From Bacteroidota bacterium (GTDB taxonomy: Bacteria; Bacteroidota; Bacteroidia; Flavobacteriales; Weeksellaceae): 31,551 nt of DNA. This document shows positions 21,661-29,271 of this stretch, one piece after another. Positions within the stretch are counted from its first letter, which is position 1. Each line of letters begins with the position of its first letter. A program made the position numbers and the translations under genes. The notes beneath the pieces are model-generated. The model did no database searches, was not told where the DNA came from, and worked only from the letters and a program-made list of their open reading frames with translations. The stretch is from NCBI GenBank assembly GCA_023457935.1, contig JAEXBA010000016.1, forward strand, positions 1 through 31,551. The letters are read 5' to 3'.

Positions 21661-21724
21661 AGAGCCGAGAACCGAGAACCGAGATTAAGCATAGTTTGTC
21701 TTGAATCTTGGTTCCTGGCTCTCG
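21661..21724. repeat. palindromic repeat element between paaB and paaC (copy 2)
   Basis: Three tandem heptads CCGAGAA, CCGAGAA and CCGAGAT (21665-21685) are followed by an imperfect inverse arm (21700-21724, containing ATCTTGGTTCCTGGCTCTC). The RNA can form a long imperfect stem with a loop of about ten bases. It shares the heptad and the GGTTCC-GGCTCT arm with the element at 15855-15913. No U-tract directly follows, so it is not a plain terminator. Confidence 0.65.
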
Positions 21725-21733
21725 CATCTGTTT

Positions 21734-22015
21734 TTACATATTTTTCACGTCTGTCGGAATCTGATAGAAGGTTGGATGGCGGTACAGTTTGTCATCTGCC
21801 GGATCGAAAAACGCTTCTTTGTCGATTCCTTCGCTGGTAACAATATATTTTGAAGGCACGACCCAAATGGAAGTTCCTTCGCCTCTTCTGGTGTAAACGT
21901 CGCGTGCATTCTGCAAAGCCATTTCTGAAGTTGCTGCCTGCACCGTTCCCGCGTGTTTATGGGAAAGTCCGGGTTTTGTCTGGATAAATACTTCCCACAT
22001 ATCTAGATTATTCAT
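21734..22015 (-). CDS. paaB: phenylacetyl-CoA epoxidase subunit PaaB
   Basis: The protein has 93 residues (E. coli 95). Typical segments are LDMWEVFIQTKPGLSHKHAG, ENARDVY-like (ALQNARDVYTRRGEG) and SIWVVPSKYI. PaaB is a small non-catalytic subunit that bridges PaaAC units and is needed for activity with PaaE. The gene follows paaA across 36 AT-rich bases and precedes a hairpin repeat. Confidence 0.96.
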   Translation of the reverse strand: MNNLDMWEVFIQTKPGLSHKHAGTVQAATSEMALQNARDVYTRRGEGTSIWVVPSKYIVTSEGIDKEAFFDPADDKLYRHPTFYQIPTDVKNM

Positions 22016-22051
22016 TTCTGAAATTTTGAATTTTTGATTTTGAATTCTGAA

Positions 22052-22990
22052 TTAATTCTGTTTTGCTTTCTGATTTTCTGCGTATGCCATCGCCGCTTCT
22101 TTTACCCAGGCATTTTCTGCCTGTGCTTTGCGTTTTGTTTCCAGGCGTTTTTTATTTGCCGGACCGTTTCCTTTCAAAACTTCGTAGAATTCATCCCACG
22201 GAAGTTCGGAAAACTCATAGTGACCGGTTTCTTCATTAAACTTCAGGTTTTCATCCGGAACTTTCAGTCCCAAAAATTCTGCCTGAGGAACGGTGACATC
22301 CACAAAACGCTGACGCAGAGAGTCGTTGCTTTCTCTTTTCACACGGTAATTCATGGATTTTTGTGAATTCGGCGAAGCTTCATCATTTGGGCCGAACATC
22401 ATCAGCGCAGGCCACCAGAAACGGTTTAAAGCGTCCTGAGCGAGCTGTTTCTGCTCTTTTGTTCCGCGGCATAGCGTCATCAGAATTTCGTAACCCTGTC
22501 TTTGGTGGAAAGATTCTTCCTTACAGATTCTCACCATTGCTCTGGAATACGGACCGTAGGAATTTCCCATCAGCATTACCTGATTCATAATCGCAGCGCC
22601 GTCAACCAGCCAACCTATTGCACCGATATCTGCCCAGCTTAACGCCGGATAATTGAAAATACTTGAGTATTTTGCCTTCCCTTCGAGCATATCGTTATAG
22701 GTGGAATCTCTGTCCGCGTGAATATTTCCGTCGCCCAAAGTTTCCGTTGCAGCGTACAGATAAAGTCCGTGTCCGGCTTCATCCTGAATTTTTGCCAAAA
22801 GAGCCATTTTTCTTCTCAGAGACGGTGCTCTGGAAATCCAATTGGCTTCCGGAAGCATTCCCACCACTTCAGAATGGGCGTGCTGTGAGATCTGACGAAC
22901 CAATAATTTCCTGTAATCATCGGGCATCATATCTTTCGGTTCTACCTTGTTTTCGGACTGAACGTATTCTACAAATTTATCGTAATCCAT
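22052..22990 (-). CDS. paaA: phenylacetyl-CoA epoxidase catalytic subunit PaaA
   Basis: The protein has 312 residues (E. coli 309), a ferritin-like four-helix bundle. The di-iron ligand pattern is visible as E41, E71-A-G-H74 (QDEAGHGLYLYAA) and E159-S-F-H162 (KEESFHQRQG). With PaaB, PaaC and the reductase PaaE it inserts one oxygen atom into the ring of phenylacetyl-CoA to give the 1,2-epoxide. It is followed by paaB and preceded by a 100-residue unknown. Confidence 0.97.
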   Translation of the reverse strand: MDYDKFVEYVQSENKVEPKDMMPDDYRKLLVRQISQHAHSEVVGMLPEANWISRAPSLRRKMALLAKIQDEAGHGLYLYAATETLGDGNIHADRDSTYNDMLEGKAKYSSIFNYPALSWADIGAIGWLVDGAAIMNQVMLMGNSYGPYSRAMVRICKEESFHQRQGYEILMTLCRGTKEQKQLAQDALNRFWWPALMMFGPNDEASPNSQKSMNYRVKRESNDSLRQRFVDVTVPQAEFLGLKVPDENLKFNEETGHYEFSELPWDEFYEVLKGNGPANKKRLETKRKAQAENAWVKEAAMAYAENQKAKQN

Positions 22991-23045
22991 AATTTTCTAA
23001 TTTAACAATGTACCAATGTAAAAGTTTAACAATCAAACCAATACA
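22991..23045. repeat. short repeat-like block upstream of paaA
   Basis: TTTAACAAT occurs twice about 20 bases apart, with GTACCAATGTA between the copies. This phrase resembles short dispersed intergenic repeats I recall from Bacteroidetes. No promoter element is seen. Confidence 0.35.
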
Positions 23046-23348
23046 TCAAATTTTCTTATCAGCAAAATCGTCCTTAGTGTAAATTCCGATCTGTCCGTTG
23101 ATGAATTCCCCAGCCACAAAACACACATTTTTATCTTCTGTGCGGATTTCGTACTGTTTAAAATAATATACCTGACCTTCAAAAGGCCCTTTCACTTCAA
23201 CTTTACGGTCGTTGCAGTGCCAGTAATGGTTCCATATGTTGAGACCATCCACTCTGTAATCTTTATTGACTTCTATGAATGAAGCAAACTTCCAGTCGGT
23301 CATAGGTTCATTTTTAAGTTTTATTCTTTTTAAACGGAACTTTTTCAT
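23046..23348 (-). CDS. hypothetical protein between paaE and paaA
   Basis: The protein has 100 residues, with a basic N-terminus (KKFRLKRIKLKNEP), no signal peptide and no membrane segment. The rest looks beta-rich and aromatic (GLNIWNHYWHCNDRKVEVKGP, then QVYYFKQYEIR and NGQIGIYTKDDF). I recognise no family. It begins 18 bases after paaE and precedes paaA by 55 bases, so it is co-transcribed with the epoxidase genes. It could be an accessory factor for the epoxidase or for its iron centres; that is inference from position only. Confidence 0.8.
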   Translation of the reverse strand: MKKFRLKRIKLKNEPMTDWKFASFIEVNKDYRVDGLNIWNHYWHCNDRKVEVKGPFEGQVYYFKQYEIRTEDKNVCFVAGEFINGQIGIYTKDDFADKKI

Positions 23349-23366
23349 GGTCCGTATATTTTTAAT

Positions 23367-24455
23367 TTAAACGTCGTAATTCAGCATTACGATATTGGTT
23401 ACAGGGTGACACTGGCAGGTTAAAACCATTCCGCGTTCCACTTCATCTTCCGTTAAAGCAAAATTCTTTTCCATAAAAACTTCACCTTCCATTACCTGCG
23501 CTTTACAGGTACAGCAAACACCGCCTTTGCATGCAAACGGAACCGGCAAATGTTCTTTCAAAGCTTTATCCAGAATACTTTCCTTTTTGGAATTCAGGTG
23601 AATATTATATTCGTCATCATCAATGATTAAGGTCACAAAACTTTCGATGTTCGGGATTTTCTTGAATTCTTCCGACTTTTCAGCATTTTCTTCATCATCA
23701 GGAGCAGCGTAGTATTCATACATTACCTGAAGCGAAGGCACTTTTTTATCGGTTCTCAAATACTGCGAAATACTTTTAATCATTTCCGAAGGTCCGCAGA
23801 TGAAATACGTTGTTTCCTGAACCGGAATATCCGGAAATCTTTCAAAAAGCTCATCCAGTTTGGGTGCGCAGATTCTTCCTTCAAAAAGCTCGTCTTCAAA
23901 ATGCTTCTCGCGGGAAAGCAGATAAACGACTTTCAGTCTGCCCTGAAATTTCTCGGCAAGTTCATCAATCTGAGCTCTGAAAATTATATCATCAAAACTC
24001 TTATTGCTGAAGAAAAGATAGGCCTTCGATTTCGGCTCCTGATAAAGCGCTTCCTTGATATTGGACAGAACAGGCGAAATTCCGCTTCCTGCAGCCAAGC
24101 CGACGTACATTTTTTCGTTCGATGCGTTGTAATGGGTGTAGAAATGTCCTTGCGGAGCCAGAACTTCTACCTCATCGCCAAGTTTCAGTTCGTTATTAAG
24201 ATAAGTGGAAACCACACCGCCTTCAAGATGTTTTACAAGGATTTCTATTTCGGAATTTCCTTCTGTAGGCGCGTTTACAATGGAATAACTTCTTCTTAAA
24301 TCTTCTTCACCGAAGACAAAGCGAACATTAAGATACTGCCCCTGTTTAAATGAAAATTCATGACGGAGGTTCGCAGGAATCTCAAATGTAATATGGGCCG
24401 AATCGTTGGTTTCTTTCTTTATTGCAGATACTCTGAGGGTATGAAAATGATGCAT
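23367..24455 (-). CDS. paaE: phenylacetyl-CoA epoxidase reductase PaaE
   Basis: The protein has 362 residues (E. coli 356). It has an FAD-binding ferredoxin-reductase domain with RRSYSIVNAP (flavin), an NAD(P)-binding domain with GLAAGSGISPVLS and YFICGPSEMI, and a C-terminal plant-type [2Fe-2S] domain with C309-x4-C314-x2-C317-x29-C347. It passes electrons from NADPH to the PaaA di-iron centre. It is the first structural gene of the island, 78 bases downstream of the TetR genes. That gap contains a -7 element and an inverted repeat. Confidence 0.97.
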   Translation of the reverse strand: MHHFHTLRVSAIKKETNDSAHITFEIPANLRHEFSFKQGQYLNVRFVFGEEDLRRSYSIVNAPTEGNSEIEILVKHLEGGVVSTYLNNELKLGDEVEVLAPQGHFYTHYNASNEKMYVGLAAGSGISPVLSNIKEALYQEPKSKAYLFFSNKSFDDIIFRAQIDELAEKFQGRLKVVYLLSREKHFEDELFEGRICAPKLDELFERFPDIPVQETTYFICGPSEMIKSISQYLRTDKKVPSLQVMYEYYAAPDDEENAEKSEEFKKIPNIESFVTLIIDDDEYNIHLNSKKESILDKALKEHLPVPFACKGGVCCTCKAQVMEGEVFMEKNFALTEDEVERGMVLTCQCHPVTNIVMLNYDV

Positions 24456-24460
24456 AATAT

Positions 24461-24497
24461 GTTAAATACAACCTGAATTGTGAATCTAACAAAGATA
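24461..24497 (-). promoter_or_regulatory. paaE promoter -7 element with overlapping inverted repeat (possible TetR operator)
   Basis: TATCTTTG (24490-24497, minus strand) matches the -7 consensus and predicts a start near 24486, about 31 bases before paaE. No TTG is found at the usual -33 position. Directly downstream, GTTAAAT...ACAA (from 24461) and TTGTGAATCTAAC (to 24490) form an imperfect inverted repeat of about 30 bases covering the predicted start. A repressor bound there would block transcription. The assignment to the nearby TetR proteins is inference. Confidence 0.45.
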
Positions 24498-24533
24498 CAG
24501 AATTTTTTGCTTAGCGCTGAAAACCGGCGGCGC

Positions 24534-25145
24534 CTACTTTACCTTAAAGTTATTTACATAATTTGGGTTCATATCCTTTTTGAAACCGTACAGCCATCTT
24601 TCGTACAGATCTTTTGCAATACGGTCGGTATCAGGATTTTCAAAATTGATGTAGCGCTGAATATTGTTCAGCGTTCCGATGAAAAAAAGGATCGTTGTAT
24701 CTTTTTTGTAAAACGGTTTCTCCACGAAGTTCGGAAAAGCCTCTTCAAACATATTTCTGATAAAATCGTAAAACCTGGTATTCATCTCAGAATACCTGTT
24801 GCCGAATTTTTCGTCAATATTCATATAATATTTATGGTACAGACTGAGGCCGGAACCCATTGAATTCACCGCCGAAATATAAAGATGAATAAAAAGGAAA
24901 AGCCCGTCTTCCGTTTTCTCCACTTCCTTCATTTTAACCATAATGTTTTCCAAACTGTCGTGAAATTCATCACAGATAATCTTCAGAATATGATCTTTAG
25001 ACTCGAAATGTGAGTAAAGTGACGCCGCTTTAATGTCGAGCCGCTGCGCAATCAGACGCATCGAAGTTTCCTGATAACCCAGTTCGGAAAAAAGCTGTTT
25101 GGTAAGCTCTATAATCTCGGCCTGTCTGCTGCTTAATTTTTTCAT
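24534..25145 (-). CDS. TetR/AcrR family regulator (second of a tandem pair)
   Basis: The protein has 203 residues. The N-terminal helix-turn-helix (about 8-55) reads ELGYQETSMRLIAQRLDIKA, then SLYSHFESKDHIL, the usual TetR pattern. The C-terminal helices form the ligand and dimer domain. Its start overlaps the stop of the first TetR gene (ATGA). Known phenylacetate regulators of this class (PaaR) respond to phenylacetyl-CoA, and the position next to paaE suggests the same here, but the effector is not shown by sequence. Confidence 0.92.
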   Translation of the reverse strand: MKKLSSRQAEIIELTKQLFSELGYQETSMRLIAQRLDIKAASLYSHFESKDHILKIICDEFHDSLENIMVKMKEVEKTEDGLFLFIHLYISAVNSMGSGLSLYHKYYMNIDEKFGNRYSEMNTRFYDFIRNMFEEAFPNFVEKPFYKKDTTILFFIGTLNNIQRYINFENPDTDRIAKDLYERWLYGFKKDMNPNYVNNFKVK

Positions 25146-25723
25146 TGCATATCTTTATGGTAACCGTAAATCATTCTGTAGGTGAAATCTTCTGCAACAC
25201 CTTCAAGATCGGGATTTTCCAGATTAATAAATTTTGGAAGCGCGTTGAGGGCATCCAGCACAAATAGCACGGAAGCATTCTTAATGAAACAGTCCAGATC
25301 TTCTTCGTAAGGCAGTACATTGTTCACCAGTTCCGAGAAAAATGCAAAATATTCGTAATTGAACATTCCGTACTTACGCTGAACCAAATGATCTACCACA
25401 AGATGATAATCGTAATAGATTTCAAAGGATTCAAAGTTTTCGAACAGAGATTTAAGATGCAGTAAGGAATATCTTGCAAATTTTTCATCGGCAGAACCTT
25501 CCATCATATCGATTTCCTTCTTAATTGAAGTCATCTTGGCAAAATTCTCTTCGCAGATAGCAACTAAAATGGCTTCTTTGGATGAAAAATGCGAGTAAAT
25601 AGACGAGGCCTTAATCCTGAGCGCATCTGCAAGATCGCGCATCGTGGTTTCCGCATATCCTTTCGTGGAAATAAGCCGCTTGGCAACTTTTACAATTTCC
25701 TTCTGTTTTTCCGTAAGGTTCAT
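25142..25723 (-). CDS. TetR/AcrR family regulator (first of a tandem pair)
   Basis: The protein has 193 residues from the chosen start MNLTEKQKEIVKVAK. A longer in-frame start at 25759 would lie within the promoter and is rejected. The helix-turn-helix (about 8-50) reads TKGYAETTMRDLADALRIKA, then SSIYSHFSSKEAIL. It is clearly related to the next gene along its full length, including the ending (RMIYGYHKDMQ versus RWLYGFKKDMN). The pair is co-transcribed and probably regulates the paa genes or itself. The ATG is only about one base from the predicted transcription start. Confidence 0.9.
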   Translation of the reverse strand: MNLTEKQKEIVKVAKRLISTKGYAETTMRDLADALRIKASSIYSHFSSKEAILVAICEENFAKMTSIKKEIDMMEGSADEKFARYSLLHLKSLFENFESFEIYYDYHLVVDHLVQRKYGMFNYEYFAFFSELVNNVLPYEEDLDCFIKNASVLFVLDALNALPKFINLENPDLEGVAEDFTYRMIYGYHKDMQ

Positions 25724-25727
25724 AATA

Positions 25728-25760
25728 CAAAGATAAGCGTTAACTAATGAATTACACAAA
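25728..25760 (-). promoter_or_regulatory. promoter of the TetR pair
   Basis: On the minus strand TTTG (25757-25760) is followed after 21 bases by TATCTTTG (25728-25735), a full match to the Bacteroidetes consensus. The predicted start, near 25724, is directly before the ATG at 25723, implying a leaderless or nearly leaderless mRNA. Confidence 0.65.
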
Positions 25761-25920
25761 CCTGTTAGGTAAATTTAATTTTACAGCCATTTTGACCATA
25801 TATTTTGCGATTCTTTGCAGCTTATCCGGAAATTTTGTCTGAAATAATGAATGATTACACGAAATGAATACTTTTTGAAATAAAGCTTTAGAACAAAACA
25901 GTAAAAATCACAAAAAATAT

Positions 25921-28515
25921 ATGAATCTTAATCAATTTACAGTAAAATCTCAGGAAGCCATCCAGAAAGCACAACAGGTTGCGATGGAATTCGGCAACCA
26001 ATCGATTGAACCACAGCATCTTCTGGAAGGAATTTTCCAGAGCGATGAAAGCATTTCAACTTTTCTGTTGAAAAAATCCGAGGCGGACGCCAATCTTGTC
26101 CGTGAAAGAAACCGAGAAAGCATTGAAAGTCTTCCGAAGGTTGAAGGCGGAAATATTTATCTGAGTCAAAGCGCCAATAAAGTGCTGCTTGACGCTCCGA
26201 ATATCGCCAAAAAAATGGGCGACGAATACGTTACAATTGAACATTTGTGGCTTTCGCTGCTTGACACCAATTCTTCAGTTTCCACAATGCTGAAAGACAT
26301 GGGCGTAACCAAATCATTGCTGGAAGGCGGAATCAAGGAACTTCGTAAAGGTTCGAAAGCAACTTCTGCAAGTTCAGAAGAAACCTATCAGAGTTTGAAC
26401 AAATACGCAAAAAATTTCAATGAATTAGCGGCTGAAGGGAAATTGGATCCGGTGATCGGCCGAGATGAAGAAATCCGCAGAGTTCTGCAGATTCTTTCGA
26501 GAAGAACGAAAAACAATCCGATTCTGATTGGTGAACCCGGCGTTGGTAAAACCGCAATTGCTGAAGGAATTGCACACCGTATAATTTCGGGCGATATACC
26601 TGAAAATCTGATGGATAAGACGCTTTATTCTTTGGATATGGGCGCACTGATTGCCGGTGCAAAATATAAAGGTGAATTTGAAGAGCGTCTGAAATCCGTT
26701 GTGAATGAAGTCATTAAAAGCGACGGACAGATTATCCTTTTCATCGATGAAATCCACACATTGGTTGGAGCCGGAGGCGGTGAAGGCGCAATGGACGCCG
26801 CAAATATTTTGAAACCGGCGTTGGCAAGAGGCGAACTTCGTGCGATTGGTGCGACAACGCTGAATGAATATCAGAAATATTTCGAAAAAGATAAAGCTTT
26901 AGAAAGACGTTTCCAGAAAGTAATGGTGGAAGAACCCGACGCAGAATCTGCCATTTCAATTCTACGTGGAATCAAGGACAAATATGAAGCGCATCATAAA
27001 GTAAGAATTAAAGATGAAGCGATTATTGCCGCGGTTGAACAATCGCAAAGATATATTTCCGACCGTTTTTTACCCGATAAAGCCATCGATTTGATTGACG
27101 AAGCTTCCGCTAAACTCAGAATGGAAATCAATTCCAAACCAGAAGACCTTGATGTTCTTGACAGAAAACTGATGCAAATGGAAATTGAGCTGGCGGCGAT
27201 TTCAAGGGAAGGCAATCAGACCAAAATTGATCATTTAAAAGAAGATATCGCAAAAGTTCAGGAAGAAAGAAACGAACTTAACGCAAAATGGCTCAGTGAA
27301 AAGCAGAAATCCGAAGATTTAACCAATGTTAAAAAGGAAATTGAAGCTTTGAAACTTGAAGCAGAACGCGCTTCCAGAGCCGGAGATTACGCGAAAGTTG
27401 CGGAAATTCAGTATGGCAAACTCCGTGAAAAAGAAGAAGAACTGAAAGCCGTTGAACTCGAAATGCAGAATCACGAAAACGAACTCATCAAAGAGGAAGT
27501 TACCGCTGAAAATATTTCGGAAGTCATTTCAAAATGGACCGGAATTCCGGTGACGAAACTGCTTCAGAGCGAAAGAGAAAAACTGCTTGATCTGGAAGAA
27601 GAACTTCACAAAAGAGTGGTTGGACAGGAAGAAGCAATTACCGCCGTTGCCGATGCCATCAGAAGAAACCGCGCCGGACTCAACGATGAGAAAAAACCGA
27701 TTGGATCGTTCCTTTTCCTTGGTTCTACCGGAGTTGGTAAAACCGAACTGGCAAAAGCTCTGGCTGAATTCCTTTTCGATGACGAAAATAATATGACGCG
27801 TATTGACATGAGCGAATATCAGGAAAGACATTCTGTTTCGCGTTTGGTTGGAGCGCCTCCAGGTTACGTTGGTTACGACGAAGGCGGTCAACTTACTGAA
27901 GCTGTAAGAAGAAGACCGTATTCTGTCGTTCTTCTGGATGAAATTGAAAAAGCGCATCCTGATGTTTTCAACACGCTTCTGCAGGTTTTGGATGACGGAA
28001 GACTGACTGATAATAAAGGCAGAGTTGTGAATTTCAAGAATTCAATCATTATTATGACTTCGAATTTAGGCTCGCACATTATCCAAGAAAAATTTGAAGG
28101 TTTGACCGATGATAATCAATATCAGATCGTTGAAGAAACCAAAGATGAAGTTTTCACACTCTTGAAACAGACTTTAAGACCGGAATTCCTGAACAGAATT
28201 GATGAAGTGGTACTTTTCCAACCGCTGAACAGAAAGGAAATCGGAAAAATTGTACAGTTTCAGCTTCGCGGATTCAATAAAATGCTGGAGAAAAAAGGCA
28301 TTATCATGACGGCAACTGAAGACGCCATCAATTACATCACTCAGAAAGGTTACGATCCTGCTTTTGGAGCAAGACCTTTGAAAAGAGTGCTTCAGCAGGA
28401 AGTTCTGAACAAACTTTCCAAAGAAATTCTTGCCGGAAACATTGATGACAACCAAAGAATTACACTGGATTATTTTGATGAAAGCGGACTGGTTTTCAGA
28501 CCGACAGAAAATTAA
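25921..28515 (+). CDS. clpB: ATP-dependent chaperone ClpB
   Basis: The protein has 864 residues (E. coli 857). The N-domain (1-145) has the Clp repeat pattern. NBD1 has Walker A GEPGVGKT (204-211) and Walker B ILFIDEIH (272-279). The coiled-coil middle domain spans about 390-520. NBD2 has Walker A GSTGVGKT (601-608) and Walker B VVLLDEIEKAH (from 669). The presence of the middle domain distinguishes it from ClpA and ClpC. It disaggregates proteins with DnaK. It is divergent from the TetR genes; the 185-base gap has no exact plus-strand TAnnTTTG element, so a heat-shock-specific promoter cannot be identified by eye. Confidence 0.97.
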   Translation: MNLNQFTVKSQEAIQKAQQVAMEFGNQSIEPQHLLEGIFQSDESISTFLLKKSEADANLVRERNRESIESLPKVEGGNIYLSQSANKVLLDAPNIAKKMGDEYVTIEHLWLSLLDTNSSVSTMLKDMGVTKSLLEGGIKELRKGSKATSASSEETYQSLNKYAKNFNELAAEGKLDPVIGRDEEIRRVLQILSRRTKNNPILIGEPGVGKTAIAEGIAHRIISGDIPENLMDKTLYSLDMGALIAGAKYKGEFEERLKSVVNEVIKSDGQIILFIDEIHTLVGAGGGEGAMDAANILKPALARGELRAIGATTLNEYQKYFEKDKALERRFQKVMVEEPDAESAISILRGIKDKYEAHHKVRIKDEAIIAAVEQSQRYISDRFLPDKAIDLIDEASAKLRMEINSKPEDLDVLDRKLMQMEIELAAISREGNQTKIDHLKEDIAKVQEERNELNAKWLSEKQKSEDLTNVKKEIEALKLEAERASRAGDYAKVAEIQYGKLREKEEELKAVELEMQNHENELIKEEVTAENISEVISKWTGIPVTKLLQSEREKLLDLEEELHKRVVGQEEAITAVADAIRRNRAGLNDEKKPIGSFLFLGSTGVGKTELAKALAEFLFDDENNMTRIDMSEYQERHSVSRLVGAPPGYVGYDEGGQLTEAVRRRPYSVVLLDEIEKAHPDVFNTLLQVLDDGRLTDNKGRVVNFKNSIIIMTSNLGSHIIQEKFEGLTDDNQYQIVEETKDEVFTLLKQTLRPEFLNRIDEVVLFQPLNRKEIGKIVQFQLRGFNKMLEKKGIIMTATEDAINYITQKGYDPAFGARPLKRVLQQEVLNKLSKEILAGNIDDNQRITLDYFDESGLVFRPTEN

Positions 28516-28545
28516 ACAGAAGTTTAACATTTCTTAACATAATAT

Positions 28546-28561
28546 CGGAGAAGACTCTCCG
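28546..28561 (+). terminator. short hairpin after clpB
   Basis: CGGAGA, AGAC, TCTCCG form a six-pair stem with a four-base loop 31 bases beyond the clpB stop. The T-run (TTTTTTTT) comes 17 bases later, so alone it is a weak terminator. Confidence 0.4.
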
Positions 28562-28602
28562 TTTAAGAAGAGATAATTTTTTTTCATCATTTGTGTTTTT
28601 TG

Positions 28603-28633
28603 AAGTCCACCCTTTTAAGGGTGGGCTTTTTTT
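28603..28633 (+). terminator. rho-independent terminator for clpB
   Basis: AAGTCCACCC (from 28603) and GGGTGGGCTT (to 28628) form a stem of about ten pairs with one G-U, closed by a TTTTAA loop. Seven T residues (28627-28633) run from its base. It gives clpB an efficient end. Confidence 0.88.
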
Positions 28634-28872
28634 GCATAATATTCTTGCTTATTCTTCTGATCAGTACAGTTAATAAAAAATTGTGCAGTTTTAAAATCGG
28701 TTTATCTTGCGCTAAAAAAGCTACTAAAATCGCAAATTGGGGAATTGTTCTTAACCAGCTTATCCTGATTTTTGAAGAAAGGATTAGATTATAAAACCCA
28801 AGCTCAAACTTTTTAACTTACGCTCTTTATTGCATAGTGTCATTACGAGACAAATTCTCTGTTGAACCTACT
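28634..28872. other. 239-base gap without a convincing gene
   Basis: A 67-codon plus-strand reading frame (28591-28794) runs through the clpB terminator and has no ribosome-binding site or recognisable family, so it is not called. A fragment TGTCATTACGAGACA (28838-28852) faintly resembles the start of a dispersed Bacteroidetes repeat (TGTCATTGCGAG). Otherwise only AT-rich sequence is seen. Confidence 0.4.
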
Positions 28873-29271
28873 TTATCTTAAATATTTGTATGTATATTCT
28901 TTACCATTTACACACTTAAATATCACCTGATATTGATAAAAATTTTTGTGAAGGTTCCATTGATCTATTTCAAGTCTGACAATTTGTGCGTTTTCACGTA
29001 ACAATAGCGAATCATTATTGCAATTAATACTACTTGCTATAATTCTATAAGTTGTGGTGTCTTTAGGATATTTAAGATGATATTTTGGTTCTCTCCAAAC
29101 TTCAGTTGCTCCAGTATTTTTTTTTATTTTAATAAACAAATTTTTTTCTGCCTGTGTCAATTCTCCATCTTTTGGCGTAGTGAGCCATAAAACAGCAATA
29201 AAGCCATATCTAATTGATAAATAGGTTAAAGCAATTACGAGGATTGAAATGATTATTATTTTCTTTTTCAC
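28873..29271 (-). CDS. membrane-anchored hypothetical protein, candidate effector immunity protein
   Basis: The protein has 132 residues. It has a basic start and one hydrophobic helix (KKKIIIISILVIALTYLSI, 2-20), then a soluble domain of about 100 residues probably on the periplasmic side (KYHLKYPKDTTTYRIIAS ... YQVIFKCVNGKEYTYKYLR). No known family is recognised. Its start overlaps the stop of the hydrolase gene by ATGA. Immunity proteins of periplasm-acting T6SS lipases are typically small, membrane-anchored or periplasmic, and encoded directly after the effector. The immunity role is inference from context. The region is AT-rich compared with clpB. Confidence 0.72.
   Translation of the reverse strand: MKKKIIIISILVIALTYLSIRYGFIAVLWLTTPKDGELTQAEKNLFIKIKKNTGATEVWREPKYHLKYPKDTTTYRIIASSINCNNDSLLLRENAQIVRLEIDQWNLHKNFYQYQVIFKCVNGKEYTYKYLR

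Noticed and set aside
25760..25770. ACCTGTTAGGT palindrome upstream of the TetR pair
   Set aside because: Four-base arms only, and no matching copy at the paaE promoter, so not called an operator.
28591..28794. 67-codon plus-strand reading frame after clpB
   Set aside because: It runs through the clpB terminator stem, has no credible ribosome-binding site and no recognisable family; the hydrophobic stretch comes from translating the T-tract region.
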